Positions 47,054-57,601 of a stretch of 64,000 bases of DNA are shown in pieces; within the stretch, counting starts at the first letter, position 1; every line of letters starts with the position of its first letter. A program made the position numbers and the translations under genes. The notes under the pieces are model-generated. The model saw nothing but the letters and a program-made list of their open reading frames with translations, did no database searches and was not told where the DNA came from. The DNA comes from Betaproteobacteria bacterium (GTDB taxonomy: Bacteria; Pseudomonadota; Gammaproteobacteria; Burkholderiales; Burkholderiaceae_C), in contig JANXSZ010000005.1 of assembly GCA_025356445.1 (NCBI GenBank), positions 1 to 64,000 of the forward strand. The letters run 5' to 3'.

Positions 47054-48307
47054 TTGAGCTCGCCTGATCCACAAGCCAAACCCTTGGCTCCCGCCATTTT
47101 GGTCGGAGTTGATTTTGGTGCGCCTCATTTTGATGGTGCATTAGAGGAGTTGGGTTTGTTGGCTGAAACGGCTGGCCTCACGCCAGTAGGGCGTATTACC
47201 TGCAAGCGCCATGCTCCTGATGCCGCGCTGTTTGTTGGCAGTGGTAAAGCAGACGAGATTAAATTCCTTGCTGAACAGCTCGGTGCGGTAGAAATCTTGT
47301 TTGATCAATCGCTCAGTCCAGCGCAGCAACGGAATCTGGAGCGACACCTAGGCTTGCCAGTTAATGACCGTACGTTGCTGATTTTGGAAATTTTTGCCCA
47401 ACGCGCGCGTAGCCATGAGGGTAAGTTGCAGGTTGAGTTGGCTCGGCTGCAATACCTAAGTACCCGTTTGGTACGTCGCTGGTCGCACTTGGAGCGCCAG
47501 CGTGGCGGTATTGGTGCGCGTGGTGGTCCTGGCGAGAGCCAGATTGAATTAGACCGTCGAATGATTAGCGACAACATCAAGGGCATCAAGGAGCGCTTGG
47601 TGAAGGTCAAGCGCCAGCGGCAAACCCAACGCCGTCAGCGCGAGCGGCGCGATACCTTCAATATTTCACTGGTGGGCTATACCAATGCGGGTAAATCCAC
47701 CTTGTTCAATGCGCTGACTAAGGCCAAAGTCTATGTCGCAGACCAGTTGTTTGCTACGCTGGACACCACCACACGGCAGTTGTATTTGGGCGATGTAGGG
47801 CGCACGGTATCTCTGTCAGACACGGTTGGTTTCATCCGCGATTTACCGCACGGTTTAGTGGATGCTTTTGCCGCCACGTTGCAAGAAGCGGTGGACGCAG
47901 ATCTTTTGCTACATGTGGTTGACGCCTCTAATTTAGCGTATCCCGAGCAAATGGCCGAGGTGCAGCGTGTACTCACCGACATCCATGCCGAAGATATTCC
48001 ACAGGTTGTCATTTTCAACAAGCTTGATGCCCTTGAAAAAGACCGCTGGCCCCTGCACATGCAAGATGTGATGGATGTGGAAGGTGAGTCTGTGCCGCGT
48101 TTGTTTGTCAGTGCCAAAGGTGGCGAGGGCATCGCCGCTCTGCGCAGTCTTTTAGCGCAACGGTTTACTGAGAAGTTGGCAGGCCGTGAGATTGACGCTG
48201 AAAGCCGATCGTTAGCCGATAGCATCTTGTCCGATAATGCCGCCGATTTGGGCGAATATACGTCCGAGAATGATTCTGAAATTGAGCTGAATCCTTCAGC
48301 GAACTAG
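47054..48307 (+). CDS. hflX: Ribosome-associated GTPase HflX
   Basis: HflX splits stalled ribosomes under stress. It has an N-terminal HflX domain with the Gly-rich GGIGARGGPGESQIE stretch (about 154-168), then a G domain with P-loop GYTNAGKSTLFNAL (~208-221), G3 DTVGFIRDLPHGLVDAF and FNKLDALE. The 417 residues are normal, and a Glu/Ser-rich tail closes the protein. The start is TTG 47054, 57 bases after hfq. Confidence 0.96.
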   Translation: MSSPDPQAKPLAPAILVGVDFGAPHFDGALEELGLLAETAGLTPVGRITCKRHAPDAALFVGSGKADEIKFLAEQLGAVEILFDQSLSPAQQRNLERHLGLPVNDRTLLILEIFAQRARSHEGKLQVELARLQYLSTRLVRRWSHLERQRGGIGARGGPGESQIELDRRMISDNIKGIKERLVKVKRQRQTQRRQRERRDTFNISLVGYTNAGKSTLFNALTKAKVYVADQLFATLDTTTRQLYLGDVGRTVSLSDTVGFIRDLPHGLVDAFAATLQEAVDADLLLHVVDASNLAYPEQMAEVQRVLTDIHAEDIPQVVIFNKLDALEKDRWPLHMQDVMDVEGESVPRLFVSAKGGEGIAALRSLLAQRFTEKLAGREIDAESRSLADSILSDNAADLGEYTSENDSEIELNPSAN

Positions 48308-48397
48308 AAACCTTACCAAACTGTGCGAATGAACCTTCAGCAATTGTCGTTTCCCTTGCGTCAGGTGACTGAGCGTGTATACGGCCTTTTGGGGCGC

Positions 48398-49729
48398 ATG
48401 TTCAACCTTAACGATCCCCGCTGGGGTCGAGACGATAAAGCCCAAGAGTCGGGTAAATCCGAGGGTGAAACGCCACCTGCACCTGCGGCCTCGCCACCAT
48501 CCCCGCCCAAGGGTAACCGAGGTCGTGCCGACCAAGGTCCGCCTGATTTGGACGAGTTGTGGCGTGACTTTAACCGTAAATTGGGTAATTTATTCGGCGG
48601 CTCGTCTGGCAACAGCCGTGGCAATAATGGAAACCGGGGTGGTAATTCGGGTGGTGGTAACCATGGCGGTTTCCAGCCGGACATGAAGTCCGCTGGTATT
48701 GGCCTGGGTCTGATCGCCGCTGTTGCTGTATTGATTTGGCTGGGCACCGGGTTTTTTATCGTGCAAGAAGGTCAGCGTGGTGTGATTACCCAGTTCGGGA
48801 AATACCGCTCAACGGTAGGTGCTGGTTTTAACTGGCGTTTGCCTTACCCTATTCAGCGGCATGAGTTGGTGTTTTTGACCCAAATCCGCTCAGTAGATGT
48901 AGGTCGCGATGGCGTGATCAAGGCCACGGGCTTGCGTGATTCGGCCATGTTGACCGAAGATGAAAACATAGTCGAGATTAAGTTCGCCGTGCAATACCGG
49001 TTGAACGATGCCCGTGCTTATTTGTTTGAAAGTCGCAGTCCAGCTGAAGCTGTGGTTGAAGTGGCTGAAACGGCCGTACGTGAGGTTGTGGGCAAGATGC
49101 GCATGGATTCGGCCCTTGCCGAAGAGCGTGACCAAATTGGTCCCCGAGTGCGCACATTGATGCAAACCATCCTTGATCGTTACAAGGTCGGCATTGAAGT
49201 GGTTGCCATCAACTTGCAGCAAGGCGGTGTGCGTCCTCCGGAGCAGGTGCAATCAGCCTTTGATGATGTGCTTAAAGCAGGTCAAGAGCGCGAGCGCGCT
49301 AAAAACGATGCCCAAGCCTACGCCAATGATGTTATTCCCCGTGCTGTTGGCTCCGCGTCACGCCTGAAGGAAGAGGCTGATGGCTATAAAGCACGCATTG
49401 TGGCTCAGGCTGAGGGTGATGCCCAGCGCTTTCGATCGGTATTGACCGAGTACCAAAAAGCACCGCAAGTTACCCGTGACCGCATGTACCTGGACACCAT
49501 GCAGCAGATTTACAGCAATGCGAACAAAGTCATTGTGGACTCCAAGCAAGGTTCTAATCTGCTCTACCTGCCTTTGGACAAGCTCATGCAATCAGTTGCA
49601 CAGGGTGGCGTGTCAGATGCTTCTGCTACTGCTATTGCCCCGGCTGTCACGCCTGCTGCATTGCCCCCTCAGTCCCCTGAAGGACGTACCCGTGACGGCC
49701 AGCGTAGCCGTGACCGTGACACTCGCTAG
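48398..49729 (+). CDS. hflK: FtsH protease regulator HflK
   Basis: Inner-membrane SPFH protein that with HflC forms a cage around FtsH. A Gly/Asn-rich N-terminal region (with PPDLDELWRDFNRKL) precedes one membrane helix (GLIAAVAVLIWLGTGFFIV) and the SPFH domain starting at EGQRGVITQFGKY. ATG 48398 (MFNLNDPRWGRDD) fits the family start. In-frame ATG 48329 and GTG 48323 would add about 23-25 residues and cannot be excluded. hflC starts 10 bases after its stop. Confidence 0.93.
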   Translation: MFNLNDPRWGRDDKAQESGKSEGETPPAPAASPPSPPKGNRGRADQGPPDLDELWRDFNRKLGNLFGGSSGNSRGNNGNRGGNSGGGNHGGFQPDMKSAGIGLGLIAAVAVLIWLGTGFFIVQEGQRGVITQFGKYRSTVGAGFNWRLPYPIQRHELVFLTQIRSVDVGRDGVIKATGLRDSAMLTEDENIVEIKFAVQYRLNDARAYLFESRSPAEAVVEVAETAVREVVGKMRMDSALAEERDQIGPRVRTLMQTILDRYKVGIEVVAINLQQGGVRPPEQVQSAFDDVLKAGQERERAKNDAQAYANDVIPRAVGSASRLKEEADGYKARIVAQAEGDAQRFRSVLTEYQKAPQVTRDRMYLDTMQQIYSNANKVIVDSKQGSNLLYLPLDKLMQSVAQGGVSDASATAIAPAVTPAALPPQSPEGRTRDGQRSRDRDTR

Positions 49730-49739
49730 AAAGCCATTG

Positions 49740-50660
49740 ATGAACAGAATTGGTTTTATTGTTTGCTCAGCGCTGATCGCGTTGATGCTCGCCAGCTCCA
49801 TGCTTTTTGTGGTTGACCAGCGCCAGTTTGGTGTGGTTTACGCTTTGGGGCAAATTAAAGAAGTCATCACCGAGCCTGGCTTGAACTTCAAGTTGCCACC
49901 ACCGTTTCAAAACGTGTCTTATATCGACAAACGTTTGTTGACCTTGGAAAGTGCAGAGAATGAGCCCATGCTGACCGCTGAAAAGCAGCGTGTGGTGATC
50001 GACTGGTTTGTGCGCTGGCGCGTGAGCGATCCTACGGAGTACATCCGTAACGTGGGTTTGGACGAAAGCGCTGGTGCCAGCCAATTGAACCGTGTTGTGC
50101 GCAATGCTTTTCAAGAGGAAATTAACAAGCGTACGGTCAAAGATATCCTGTCTGTCAAGCGCGAGGCCTTGATGGCAGACGTGAAGCGTGAAGTGCTGGC
50201 TTCTGTGCGTGGTGCCAAGCCTTGGGGTGTGGATGTGGTGGATGTCCGTATCACCCGTGCCGATTACGTGGAAGCGATCACTGAGTCTGTTTACCGTCGT
50301 ATGGAGGCTGAGCGCAAACGTGTGGCCAACGAATTGCGTTCAACAGGGGCTGCTGAAGGTGAAAAAATCCGTGCTGATGCAGACAAGCAGCGTGAAGTTA
50401 CCATTGCCAACGCTTACCGCGATGCACAAAAAATCAAAGGTGAAGGCGACGCCGAAGCCTCCCGTATTTATGCTGATGCTTTTAACAAAGACCCGCAGTT
50501 CGCCCAGTTCTACCGCAGTCTGGATGCCTACAAGACCAGCCTGGGTAAAAAAGGTGATGTGATGGTGGTTGATCCTGCTTCTTCAGATTTCTTTAAGGTT
50601 TTTCGCGGTAATGGGAACGGTGGCGCTGCAGCCAATGGCCCAGTCTCTTCTAAAAAGTAA
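49740..50660 (+). CDS. hflC: FtsH protease regulator HflC
   Basis: Partner of HflK in the FtsH-modulating complex. An N-terminal membrane anchor (IVCSALIALMLASSMLFVV) is followed by an SPFH domain (QRQFGVVYALGQIKEVI) and a long helical region with AEGEKIRADADKQREV typical of the family. The 306 residues are normal. ATG 49740 matches the family start; the open frame upstream overlaps hflK and is not used. A small DUF2065 gene follows 5 bases later. Confidence 0.96.
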   Translation: MNRIGFIVCSALIALMLASSMLFVVDQRQFGVVYALGQIKEVITEPGLNFKLPPPFQNVSYIDKRLLTLESAENEPMLTAEKQRVVIDWFVRWRVSDPTEYIRNVGLDESAGASQLNRVVRNAFQEEINKRTVKDILSVKREALMADVKREVLASVRGAKPWGVDVVDVRITRADYVEAITESVYRRMEAERKRVANELRSTGAAEGEKIRADADKQREVTIANAYRDAQKIKGEGDAEASRIYADAFNKDPQFAQFYRSLDAYKTSLGKKGDVMVVDPASSDFFKVFRGNGNGGAAANGPVSSKK

Positions 50661-50665
50661 GTCGG

Positions 50666-50863
50666 TTGGATACCTCTTTGAGCAGCGATTCGCTGTGGCT
50701 GGCGCTAGCCTTGGTGCTGGTGATTGAAGGCATGATGCCTTTCATTTCACCGCAGGGCTGGCGGCGTGTATTTGCTCAGCTGTTGCAAATGCAAGACGGC
50801 CAAATCCGCTTCTTTGGCTTATGCAGTATTCTGCTGGGCCTGCTGCTGGTCTGGCTCTTGTAG
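50666..50863 (+). CDS. DUF2065 small membrane protein
   Basis: A 65-residue protein with two hydrophobic segments joined by a short loop (LALALVLVIEGMMPFISPQGW and FGLCSILLGLLLVWLL, pieces only), the layout of DUF2065 (YjeT-like). Its role is unknown. Genes of this family usually sit directly behind hflC, as here with a 5-base gap. The start is TTG 50666. Confidence 0.88.
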   Translation: MDTSLSSDSLWLALALVLVIEGMMPFISPQGWRRVFAQLLQMQDGQIRFFGLCSILLGLLLVWLL

Positions 50864-50953
50864 CGCTGTTCTACGCGCCCGTTGGTGCATTGGGATCAAG
50901 AGGCTACCGCTGGCCCGGTAGAATCTGCGCTTTAAACGCTTCACTGTTATTTC

Positions 50954-52171
50954 ATGTCTGTCTGGCAACCCTCTTGGCAACCCCCGTGGCAACTGCCAGA
51001 CCACCTCGCTGACGTGCTCCCTTCCGAGGCGCTGCACATCGAAGAACTCCGCCGCGATTTGCTCGACACGGCACGCAGCTACGGCTATGAACTGGTCATG
51101 CCACCGCTCTTAGAGCACATCGAGTCTCTGTTGACTGGGACGGGTGAAGCGCTCGATTTACAAACCTTCAAACTGGTCGACCAACTCTCAGGCCGTATGC
51201 TGGGTCTGCGCGCGGACACCACACCGCAGGTCGCTCGCATCGACGCCCATTTACTCAACCGTAACGCCGTTACCCGCCTGTGCTACTGCGGCCCTGTGCT
51301 GCATACCCGGCCTGACCGCCCGCACGCGACCCGCGAGCCCCTGCAGTTTGGTGCAGAAATTTATGGCCATGCAGGCCTTGAGGCTGATGTCGAAGCGTTG
51401 CTGCTGGCGTTGGACTGTCTGCAAGCCGCAGGCATCCACGAGATGACCGTGGACATGGCTGATGTGCGCATCGTGGACGCACTGTTGTCAGATACTGCGG
51501 TAGATGCCGAATCCCTGGGCCATATCCATGCTGCTTTGGCAGCGAAAGATTCAAGCACCTTACAGGCGCTCACCCGTGATTTTCCTGCTGCCTCAAGTGC
51601 AGGTCTGCAGCAACTTATGGGCCTCTATGGGGATAGCGTTGTGCTGGACAAGGCTGAGCAGTGCTTGCCCGTCAGCCCTGCTATCTCACAAGCGCTGCGC
51701 AACCTGCGCGGGGTGGCTGAGCAATTGCAGGGCAGGGCTGGCGTTACCGTCAGTTTTGATTTGGCGGATTTGCGCGGCTATGCTTATTACAGCGGTACGC
51801 GTTTTGGTATCTACGTACCCGGTGCCAGTGATGCTTTGGTGCGCGGTGGCCGTTACGATGGCGTAGGTGCCGCGTTTGACCATGGCGCAAGCGGTGTCGC
51901 ACGCCCTGCTGTTGGTTTTAGCCTGGATTTGAAAGCCTTGGCCAGCGTTGCACCAGCACTTGCCAATAAAGCCGCTATCCGTGCACCATGGACTGCGCCT
52001 GAAGGCGTTGTCGGTGCTGCTGACAGCCTGCGTGATGCCATTGCTACTTTGCGCCGTCAAGGTGAAACCGTGATGTGCGTGCTCCCCGGCCATGAGAGCG
52101 AAACTGAAGAGTTTCAGTGCGACCGTGCGTTGATTTGGACGACTGCCAAGTGGACCGTCACTGCACTTTAA
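50954..52171 (+). CDS. hisZ: ATP phosphoribosyltransferase regulatory subunit HisZ
   Basis: A catalytically inert paralogue of histidyl-tRNA synthetase that activates the short form of HisG in histidine synthesis. It keeps the class II core ([19 protein letters not shown], about 82-100; [28 protein letters not shown]-type) but lacks the anticodon-binding domain. At 405 residues it is within the family range. Its position between hflC and purA is typical of betaproteobacteria. hisG is not in the window. Confidence 0.93.
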   Translation: MSVWQPSWQPPWQLPDHLADVLPSEALHIEELRRDLLDTARSYGYELVMPPLLEHIESLLTGTGEALDLQTFKLVDQLSGRMLGLRADTTPQVARIDAHLLNRNAVTRLCYCGPVLHTRPDRPHATREPLQFGAEIYGHAGLEADVEALLLALDCLQAAGIHEMTVDMADVRIVDALLSDTAVDAESLGHIHAALAAKDSSTLQALTRDFPAASSAGLQQLMGLYGDSVVLDKAEQCLPVSPAISQALRNLRGVAEQLQGRAGVTVSFDLADLRGYAYYSGTRFGIYVPGASDALVRGGRYDGVGAAFDHGASGVARPAVGFSLDLKALASVAPALANKAAIRAPWTAPEGVVGAADSLRDAIATLRRQGETVMCVLPGHESETEEFQCDRALIWTTAKWTVTAL

Positions 52172-52224
52172 GTCCAGCCTAAGTCTGACTTTATTTCCGG
52201 GGCGTTAAGCCCCAACCCGTTTGA

Positions 52225-53571
<1,347 letters not shown>

Positions 53572-53575
53572 ATCC

Positions 53576-53620
53576 GCTTTTACAGCGCAACCTATAAGCG
53601 TAAGTAGCTATCTATTCAGG
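53576..53620 (-). repeat. Inverted copy of the dispersed dyad repeat
   Basis: Read on the minus strand, atagctacttacgcttat corresponds to tatagctactagcgcttt at 4299-4316. The dyad is degenerate here. It lies between purA and the phosphoribosyltransferase gene. Confidence 0.45.
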
Positions 53621-53628
53621 AGCATTCC

Positions 53629-54153
53629 ATGTTGACAGAAGACGGCAAGCATCTTTACGTGAGCTACGACGAGTACCACAACCTTATCGAAAAACTGGCC
53701 ATCAAAATCCACCAGTCCGATTGGGAATTCGATACGATCCTGTGCCTTGCTCGAGGTGGTATGCGCCCAGGTGACATCCTGAGTCGCATTTTTGACAAAC
53801 CTCTGGCCATCATGTCCACCAGTTCTTACCGTGCAGGTGCAGGCACGTTGCAAGGTCATTTGGACATCGCCAAGTTCATCACCACCCCCCAAGGTGAAAT
53901 TGCGGGCAAAGTGCTGCTGGTGGATGATTTGGCTGACTCAGGCCACACGCTGAACGCAGTGATCCAGATGCTCAAAACCAATTACGCACCTATTACCGAG
54001 CTGCGCAGTGCTGTGCTGTGGACCAAGGCGCTGTCCAAGTTCAAGCCTGATTACTCTGTCGAATTTTTGCCTACGGATCCGTGGATTCACCAGCCTTTTG
54101 AGAGCTATGACGCCATGCGCCCCGCACAATTGTTGAACAAGTGGAAGGTTTGA
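53629..54153 (+). CDS. Purine-type phosphoribosyltransferase
   Basis: Type I phosphoribosyltransferase of 174 residues. The PRPP-binding loop is VLLVDDLADSGHTLN (about 100-114), and ILCLARGGMRPGDILSR is the family's conserved N-terminal half. By length and pattern it resembles xanthine/hypoxanthine salvage enzymes, and its place next to purA fits purine metabolism, but the base specificity cannot be read from the sequence. A ttcaggagc ribosome binding site precedes ATG 53629. Confidence 0.88.
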   Translation: MLTEDGKHLYVSYDEYHNLIEKLAIKIHQSDWEFDTILCLARGGMRPGDILSRIFDKPLAIMSTSSYRAGAGTLQGHLDIAKFITTPQGEIAGKVLLVDDLADSGHTLNAVIQMLKTNYAPITELRSAVLWTKALSKFKPDYSVEFLPTDPWIHQPFESYDAMRPAQLLNKWKV

Positions 54154-54163
54154 GGCCGTCCCT

Positions 54164-55408
54164 ATGTCAACGCCGGTGCGCGACCTTTCCACCCACCTGA
54201 TTCACCATCCTTACTTGCCTCCCGCTGACTTTGTAGCACCTCAACCAGGCGTGTTCAAGGCCTCTACGGTGATTTTTCCTAACGTCGTGGCCATGCGCAC
54301 GCGCGAATGGAAAGACAAATCAGGCTACACCTATGGCCTGCACGGTACACCCACTACCTTCATATTGGAGGAGCGGTTGTGTGCGTTGGAAGGCGGTCTA
54401 CAGTGTTTGCTGGTACCCAGTGGTCTGGCCGCAATAGCCAACGTGGCCTTGGCGCTACTCAAGACGGGTGACGAAGTACTGATTCCTGACAATGCTTATG
54501 GCCCCAACAAAACCTTGGCCGAAGGCGAGTTGAAGGCTTTTGGTATCACCCATCGCTACTACGACGCCCTGAACCCCGCTGATCTGGTTGAAAAAATTTC
54601 ACCCCAAACCCGTTTGGTATGGGTAGAGGCTGCAGGTTCATGCACCTTGGAATTTCCTGATTTACCCGCGTTGGTTGAGATTTGCCGTGCCAAAGGCGTT
54701 ATTTCTGCGTTGGACAACACCTGGGGGGCGGGCTTGGCGTTTCGCCCTTTTGACTTTGCTGGTGTGCCCGGTGCCCGCTACGGTGTTGATATTTCCATGC
54801 AAGCGCTTACCAAATACCCCAGTGGTGGTGGTGATGTCCTGATGGGCAGCATCATCACCACCGACGTCGCGTTGCATATGCGCCTGAAGTTGACGCACAT
54901 GCGTTTGGGCTTGGGCGTCAGTGGCAACGACACGGAGATGGTGTTACGTTCGCTGCCCAGTATCGCCTTGCGCTACGGTGCTCACGATGCGTCGACCCGC
55001 GCATTGGCCGTCTGGTGCACCCAGTGCCCTGAATTTGCCCAGGTTCTGCACCCTGCGCTTCAAAATTCACCCGGTCACGCCAGCTGGCGTGCCTTGTGCG
55101 GCGCACAAGATGCTTCTCAAGACGCCGCACTCTTGGGCCGTGCGGCAGGTTTGTTCAGTGTGATGCTGCACAGCCGTTACACGCGCGATCAGGTAGACCT
55201 GTTTTGCGATTCGCTGGCGCTTTTCAAACTGGGTTACAGCTGGGGTGGGCCGATGAGTTTGGTCGTGCCCTACGAACTGGCGGAGATGCGCACACATTGG
55301 CCAGCCCATTTGAGCCGTGGCCACCTGGTACGGTTTTCGATCGGGCTGGAGGCTGTTGCCGATTTGCAGGCCGATTTGCAGCAGGCATTGCAGAAGGCTT
55401 TTCACTGA
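54164..55408 (+). CDS. metC: Cystathionine beta-lyase-like PLP enzyme
   Basis: Fold-type I PLP enzyme of the Cys/Met metabolism family, 414 residues. The substrate-phosphate region YTYGLHGTPTTFILEERL, the LDNTWGAGLAFRPF segment (Asp for the PLP nitrogen) and the Schiff-base lysine in MQALTKYPSGGGDV (about residue 220) are seen. It most likely splits cystathionine to homocysteine; gamma-lyase or a related elimination cannot be excluded. It lies 10 bases behind the phosphoribosyltransferase gene. Confidence 0.88.
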   Translation: MSTPVRDLSTHLIHHPYLPPADFVAPQPGVFKASTVIFPNVVAMRTREWKDKSGYTYGLHGTPTTFILEERLCALEGGLQCLLVPSGLAAIANVALALLKTGDEVLIPDNAYGPNKTLAEGELKAFGITHRYYDALNPADLVEKISPQTRLVWVEAAGSCTLEFPDLPALVEICRAKGVISALDNTWGAGLAFRPFDFAGVPGARYGVDISMQALTKYPSGGGDVLMGSIITTDVALHMRLKLTHMRLGLGVSGNDTEMVLRSLPSIALRYGAHDASTRALAVWCTQCPEFAQVLHPALQNSPGHASWRALCGAQDASQDAALLGRAAGLFSVMLHSRYTRDQVDLFCDSLALFKLGYSWGGPMSLVVPYELAEMRTHWPAHLSRGHLVRFSIGLEAVADLQADLQQALQKAFH

Positions 55409-55499
55409 GTGAGTGGGTCTGTGTGGCTGTCAGTGTTTTCTAGAAGCCATACTGCAGGCTTTCTCGGTTAAAGTCAGTACCTTAATTTGAAAGTACACA

Positions 55500-55679
55500 T
55501 TGGCAACACCGAACTACGGCTACGAGAAGCGTCAAAAAGAATTGGCGAAAAAGAAAAAGAAGGAAGAGAAGCTTAAATCCAAATCGGAACGCAAGCATGA
55601 CGATCCGCAGGTGGACGATGGCTCTAACACTGGTATGCTTGGCGAACCGGGCGCCATACCGCCTGCTGACGCCGCTTAA
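55500..55679 (+). CDS. Small lysine-rich conserved protein, 59 aa
   Basis: A TTG start at 55500 gives MATPNYGYEKRQKELAKKKK, followed by a Lys/Glu run and a polar acidic tail that ends PPADAA. No membrane segment or signal peptide is seen. I recall very similar short proteins with the start MATPNYGYEKRQ in Burkholderiales annotated as hypothetical; that is memory and not a search. gaaag lies 9 bases before the start, and a hairpin with a T-rich tail follows the stop, so it looks like a complete small transcription unit. Confidence 0.7.
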   Translation: MATPNYGYEKRQKELAKKKKKEEKLKSKSERKHDDPQVDDGSNTGMLGEPGAIPPADAA

Positions 55680-55701
55680 AGCGCCAATAACGGGCTCTAA
55701 C

Positions 55702-55754
55702 CGGCTGGCTAAGTCAGCGGCTTCTCCGCATTCGCCAGCCGATTTTCTTTTTCT
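55702..55754 (+). terminator. Probable terminator of the small lysine-rich gene
   Basis: cggctggc (55702-55709) and gccagccg (55734-55741) are exact reverse complements. An inner gcgg/ccgc pair shortens the loop, and attttctttttc follows. It sits between convergent genes. Confidence 0.65.
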
Positions 55755-55757
55755 CAT

Positions 55758-56861
55758 TCACTTGGGCAACCAGCCCAGCCCTTTGGCGTGCAGGCTTTGG
55801 ATGTACAGCCTGTCTGGCGTTTCCGTCACCCCCGTGGTTTCTGGATATTCCCCCGCTGGGTCTTGTAAATCCACTGTCACCGTGCCGTCTTCTGTGAACG
55901 CAAACACATGCCCATACGCTTTGGGGATGGGCCATAAAAAGTGGGGCAGACGCACGATGATTTTGCGCACAAACGGGTAAGTCGCCAGTTTGTCTACTGT
56001 GGCGTTCCTGGGTTTGGACAAGCCCACCCAAATTCTTCCGTTCTGTCCTCGCATCAGGTTGTCGGGGTAGCCTGGCAGGTTGTCCAGCACCACGGTGGCT
56101 GCATTGCTCCGTGGGGTTGCCGCAAGATCAAGCCCCTTGGCCAACAGCGGGAGCTTCCAGATACGGTAACGCCCTGTTTCTGCGACAAACAAGGATTGTT
56201 GGTCTTCACTCAATGCCACGCCGTTGGCAAATGACAAGCCCTTGGCCACGATGGACGTTTCCTTGGTGGACGGGTCGTATTCAAAAATGCGACCTGTGGC
56301 CGATTGCTCCAGGATGTCCAGCACACTGGCTTCAAATGTGCCACCCCATTGCGCTGGGCTGAACCGCATTGACGCATCGCTGAAGTAAATTTTGCCATTC
56401 TTGGCTACCACCACGGCATCAGGGTAGTGCAAGGGGAACGTATCGAACTGGTTGACCAACACGCTGACCACCTGTGCTGGACTGATGGACAGCAGGCCCT
56501 TGACGGCATCTGCTGCAATCAAATTGCCCTGTGCGTCAAAGTCAAACCCCAGCACGCGACCCCTGGTATCTGCAAAGACTTCCTGACCTGTGCCATCTGG
56601 GCGCATCCGCAGAATTTTCCCACTGGCTACGGCCACGTAAAGCCGCCCCTCTGGCCCCATGGCCACATGCTCCGGCCCTTCTTCACTGCCCAATGAAAGC
56701 ATACGCAATGCCCCAAGTTTGGTATTGGGCGAGTGTGCTTCAACGTAGCCAGAAGTGGCAGGCGCATTCCAGCTCACAGGGGAAACGGGTACCGACCACA
56801 GCAGCAGATAAACCACCAGCAGGCCGAACAGGCTGGTGGCAGCGATCACGTATTTTTTCAA
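55758..56861 (-). CDS. Strictosidine synthase/SMP-30-like six-bladed propeller protein
   Basis: A 367-residue protein with an N-terminal membrane anchor or uncleaved signal (SLFGLLVVYLLLWSVPVS) and a beta-propeller of the strictosidine synthase-like/SMP-30 group. Blades are seen as GPEHVAMGPEGRLYVAV, VLGFDFDAQGNLIAADAVKG, PDAVVVAKNGKIYFSDAS, and SFANGVALSEDQQSLFVAET, the last a family hallmark. Members are Ca-dependent hydrolases such as lactonases, but no substrate can be assigned. It would act at the periplasmic face of the inner membrane. Confidence 0.85.
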   Translation of the reverse strand: MKKYVIAATSLFGLLVVYLLLWSVPVSPVSWNAPATSGYVEAHSPNTKLGALRMLSLGSEEGPEHVAMGPEGRLYVAVASGKILRMRPDGTGQEVFADTRGRVLGFDFDAQGNLIAADAVKGLLSISPAQVVSVLVNQFDTFPLHYPDAVVVAKNGKIYFSDASMRFSPAQWGGTFEASVLDILEQSATGRIFEYDPSTKETSIVAKGLSFANGVALSEDQQSLFVAETGRYRIWKLPLLAKGLDLAATPRSNAATVVLDNLPGYPDNLMRGQNGRIWVGLSKPRNATVDKLATYPFVRKIIVRLPHFLWPIPKAYGHVFAFTEDGTVTVDLQDPAGEYPETTGVTETPDRLYIQSLHAKGLGWLPK

Positions 56862-56920
56862 GGTAGCTCCTCTTTCTTGCTCGTCTGCAAAATAACGGTT
56901 CTAACGGGTTCATGGCCTGG

Positions 56921-57601
56921 CTACAGCAATGTCTTCAACCGGGGCCATACATTGTTCAGCAAGGTGGGGTGCGCGCTGGCCAGTGGGTGAATGCGGTCGG
57001 CTTGAAACCAGCGTGTAGGGTTAGGGTCATCAGCGATACCTTTGAGCAGAAAGGGGACCAGTGCGGCCTTATTGGCTTTGGCGACCTGTTCAAACAGCGC
57101 CGTGAAGCGACGGGCATAGTCACCGCCGTAGTTGGGGGGTACTTGCATGCCCACCAGCAGTACCTTGGCGCCACTTTGTGTGGCAGCCTGCGCTATTGCA
57201 TTTAAATTATCCTCGCTCATGCGCAGTGGCAAACCGCGCAAGGCATCGTTACCGCCAAGCTCAATGACCACCACCGAAGGTTTGTGCAGGGTCAGCAGGG
57301 CGCCCAGACGTGAACGTCCGCCAGAGGTCGTGTCGCCGCTGATGCTGGCGTTCACGACCTTGTAGGGCTTTTTTTCTGCCTGCAAGCGCCTGTCCAAAAG
57401 CGCCACCCAGCCACTGCCGCGCACCAAACCGTATTCTGCGCTGAGCGAGTCGCCCAGCACCAGTAAGGTTTTGTCGGTGGTGGCCGCACTGGCGCCTGCT
57501 GCGCCCAGGCTGGTGCCCAGCACTGATCTGGGTACTGGCCCTGACATGAACCCAGACAGGATAAAGTCACGCCGTCGCCACACTTGGTTTTGTATGTCCA
57601 T
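56921..57601 (-). CDS. tesA: Arylesterase/lysophospholipase of the TesA (GDSL/SGNH) family
   Basis: SGNH hydrolase that cleaves aryl esters, acyl-CoA or lysophospholipids in the periplasm. Block I LVLGDSLSAEYG carries the catalytic Ser, block III is ELGGNDALRGL, and block V DRIHPLASAHP holds Asp and His. The N-terminus WRRRDFILSGF looks like a Tat signal motif. With ATG 57601 the protein has 226 residues; a longer open frame reaches 57706 but would run deep into the divergent gene. Its first bases overlap the start of the ABC ATPase gene on the other strand. Confidence 0.88.
   Translation of the reverse strand: MDIQNQVWRRRDFILSGFMSGPVPRSVLGTSLGAAGASAATTDKTLLVLGDSLSAEYGLVRGSGWVALLDRRLQAEKKPYKVVNASISGDTTSGGRSRLGALLTLHKPSVVVIELGGNDALRGLPLRMSEDNLNAIAQAATQSGAKVLLVGMQVPPNYGGDYARRFTALFEQVAKANKAALVPFLLKGIADDPNPTRWFQADRIHPLASAHPTLLNNVWPRLKTLL

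Noticed and set aside
52190-52220. Small hairpin (ggggc/gcccc) upstream of purA as a riboswitch or terminator
   Set aside because: Only a 5-base stem without a T-tract and no purine-riboswitch core; likely chance.
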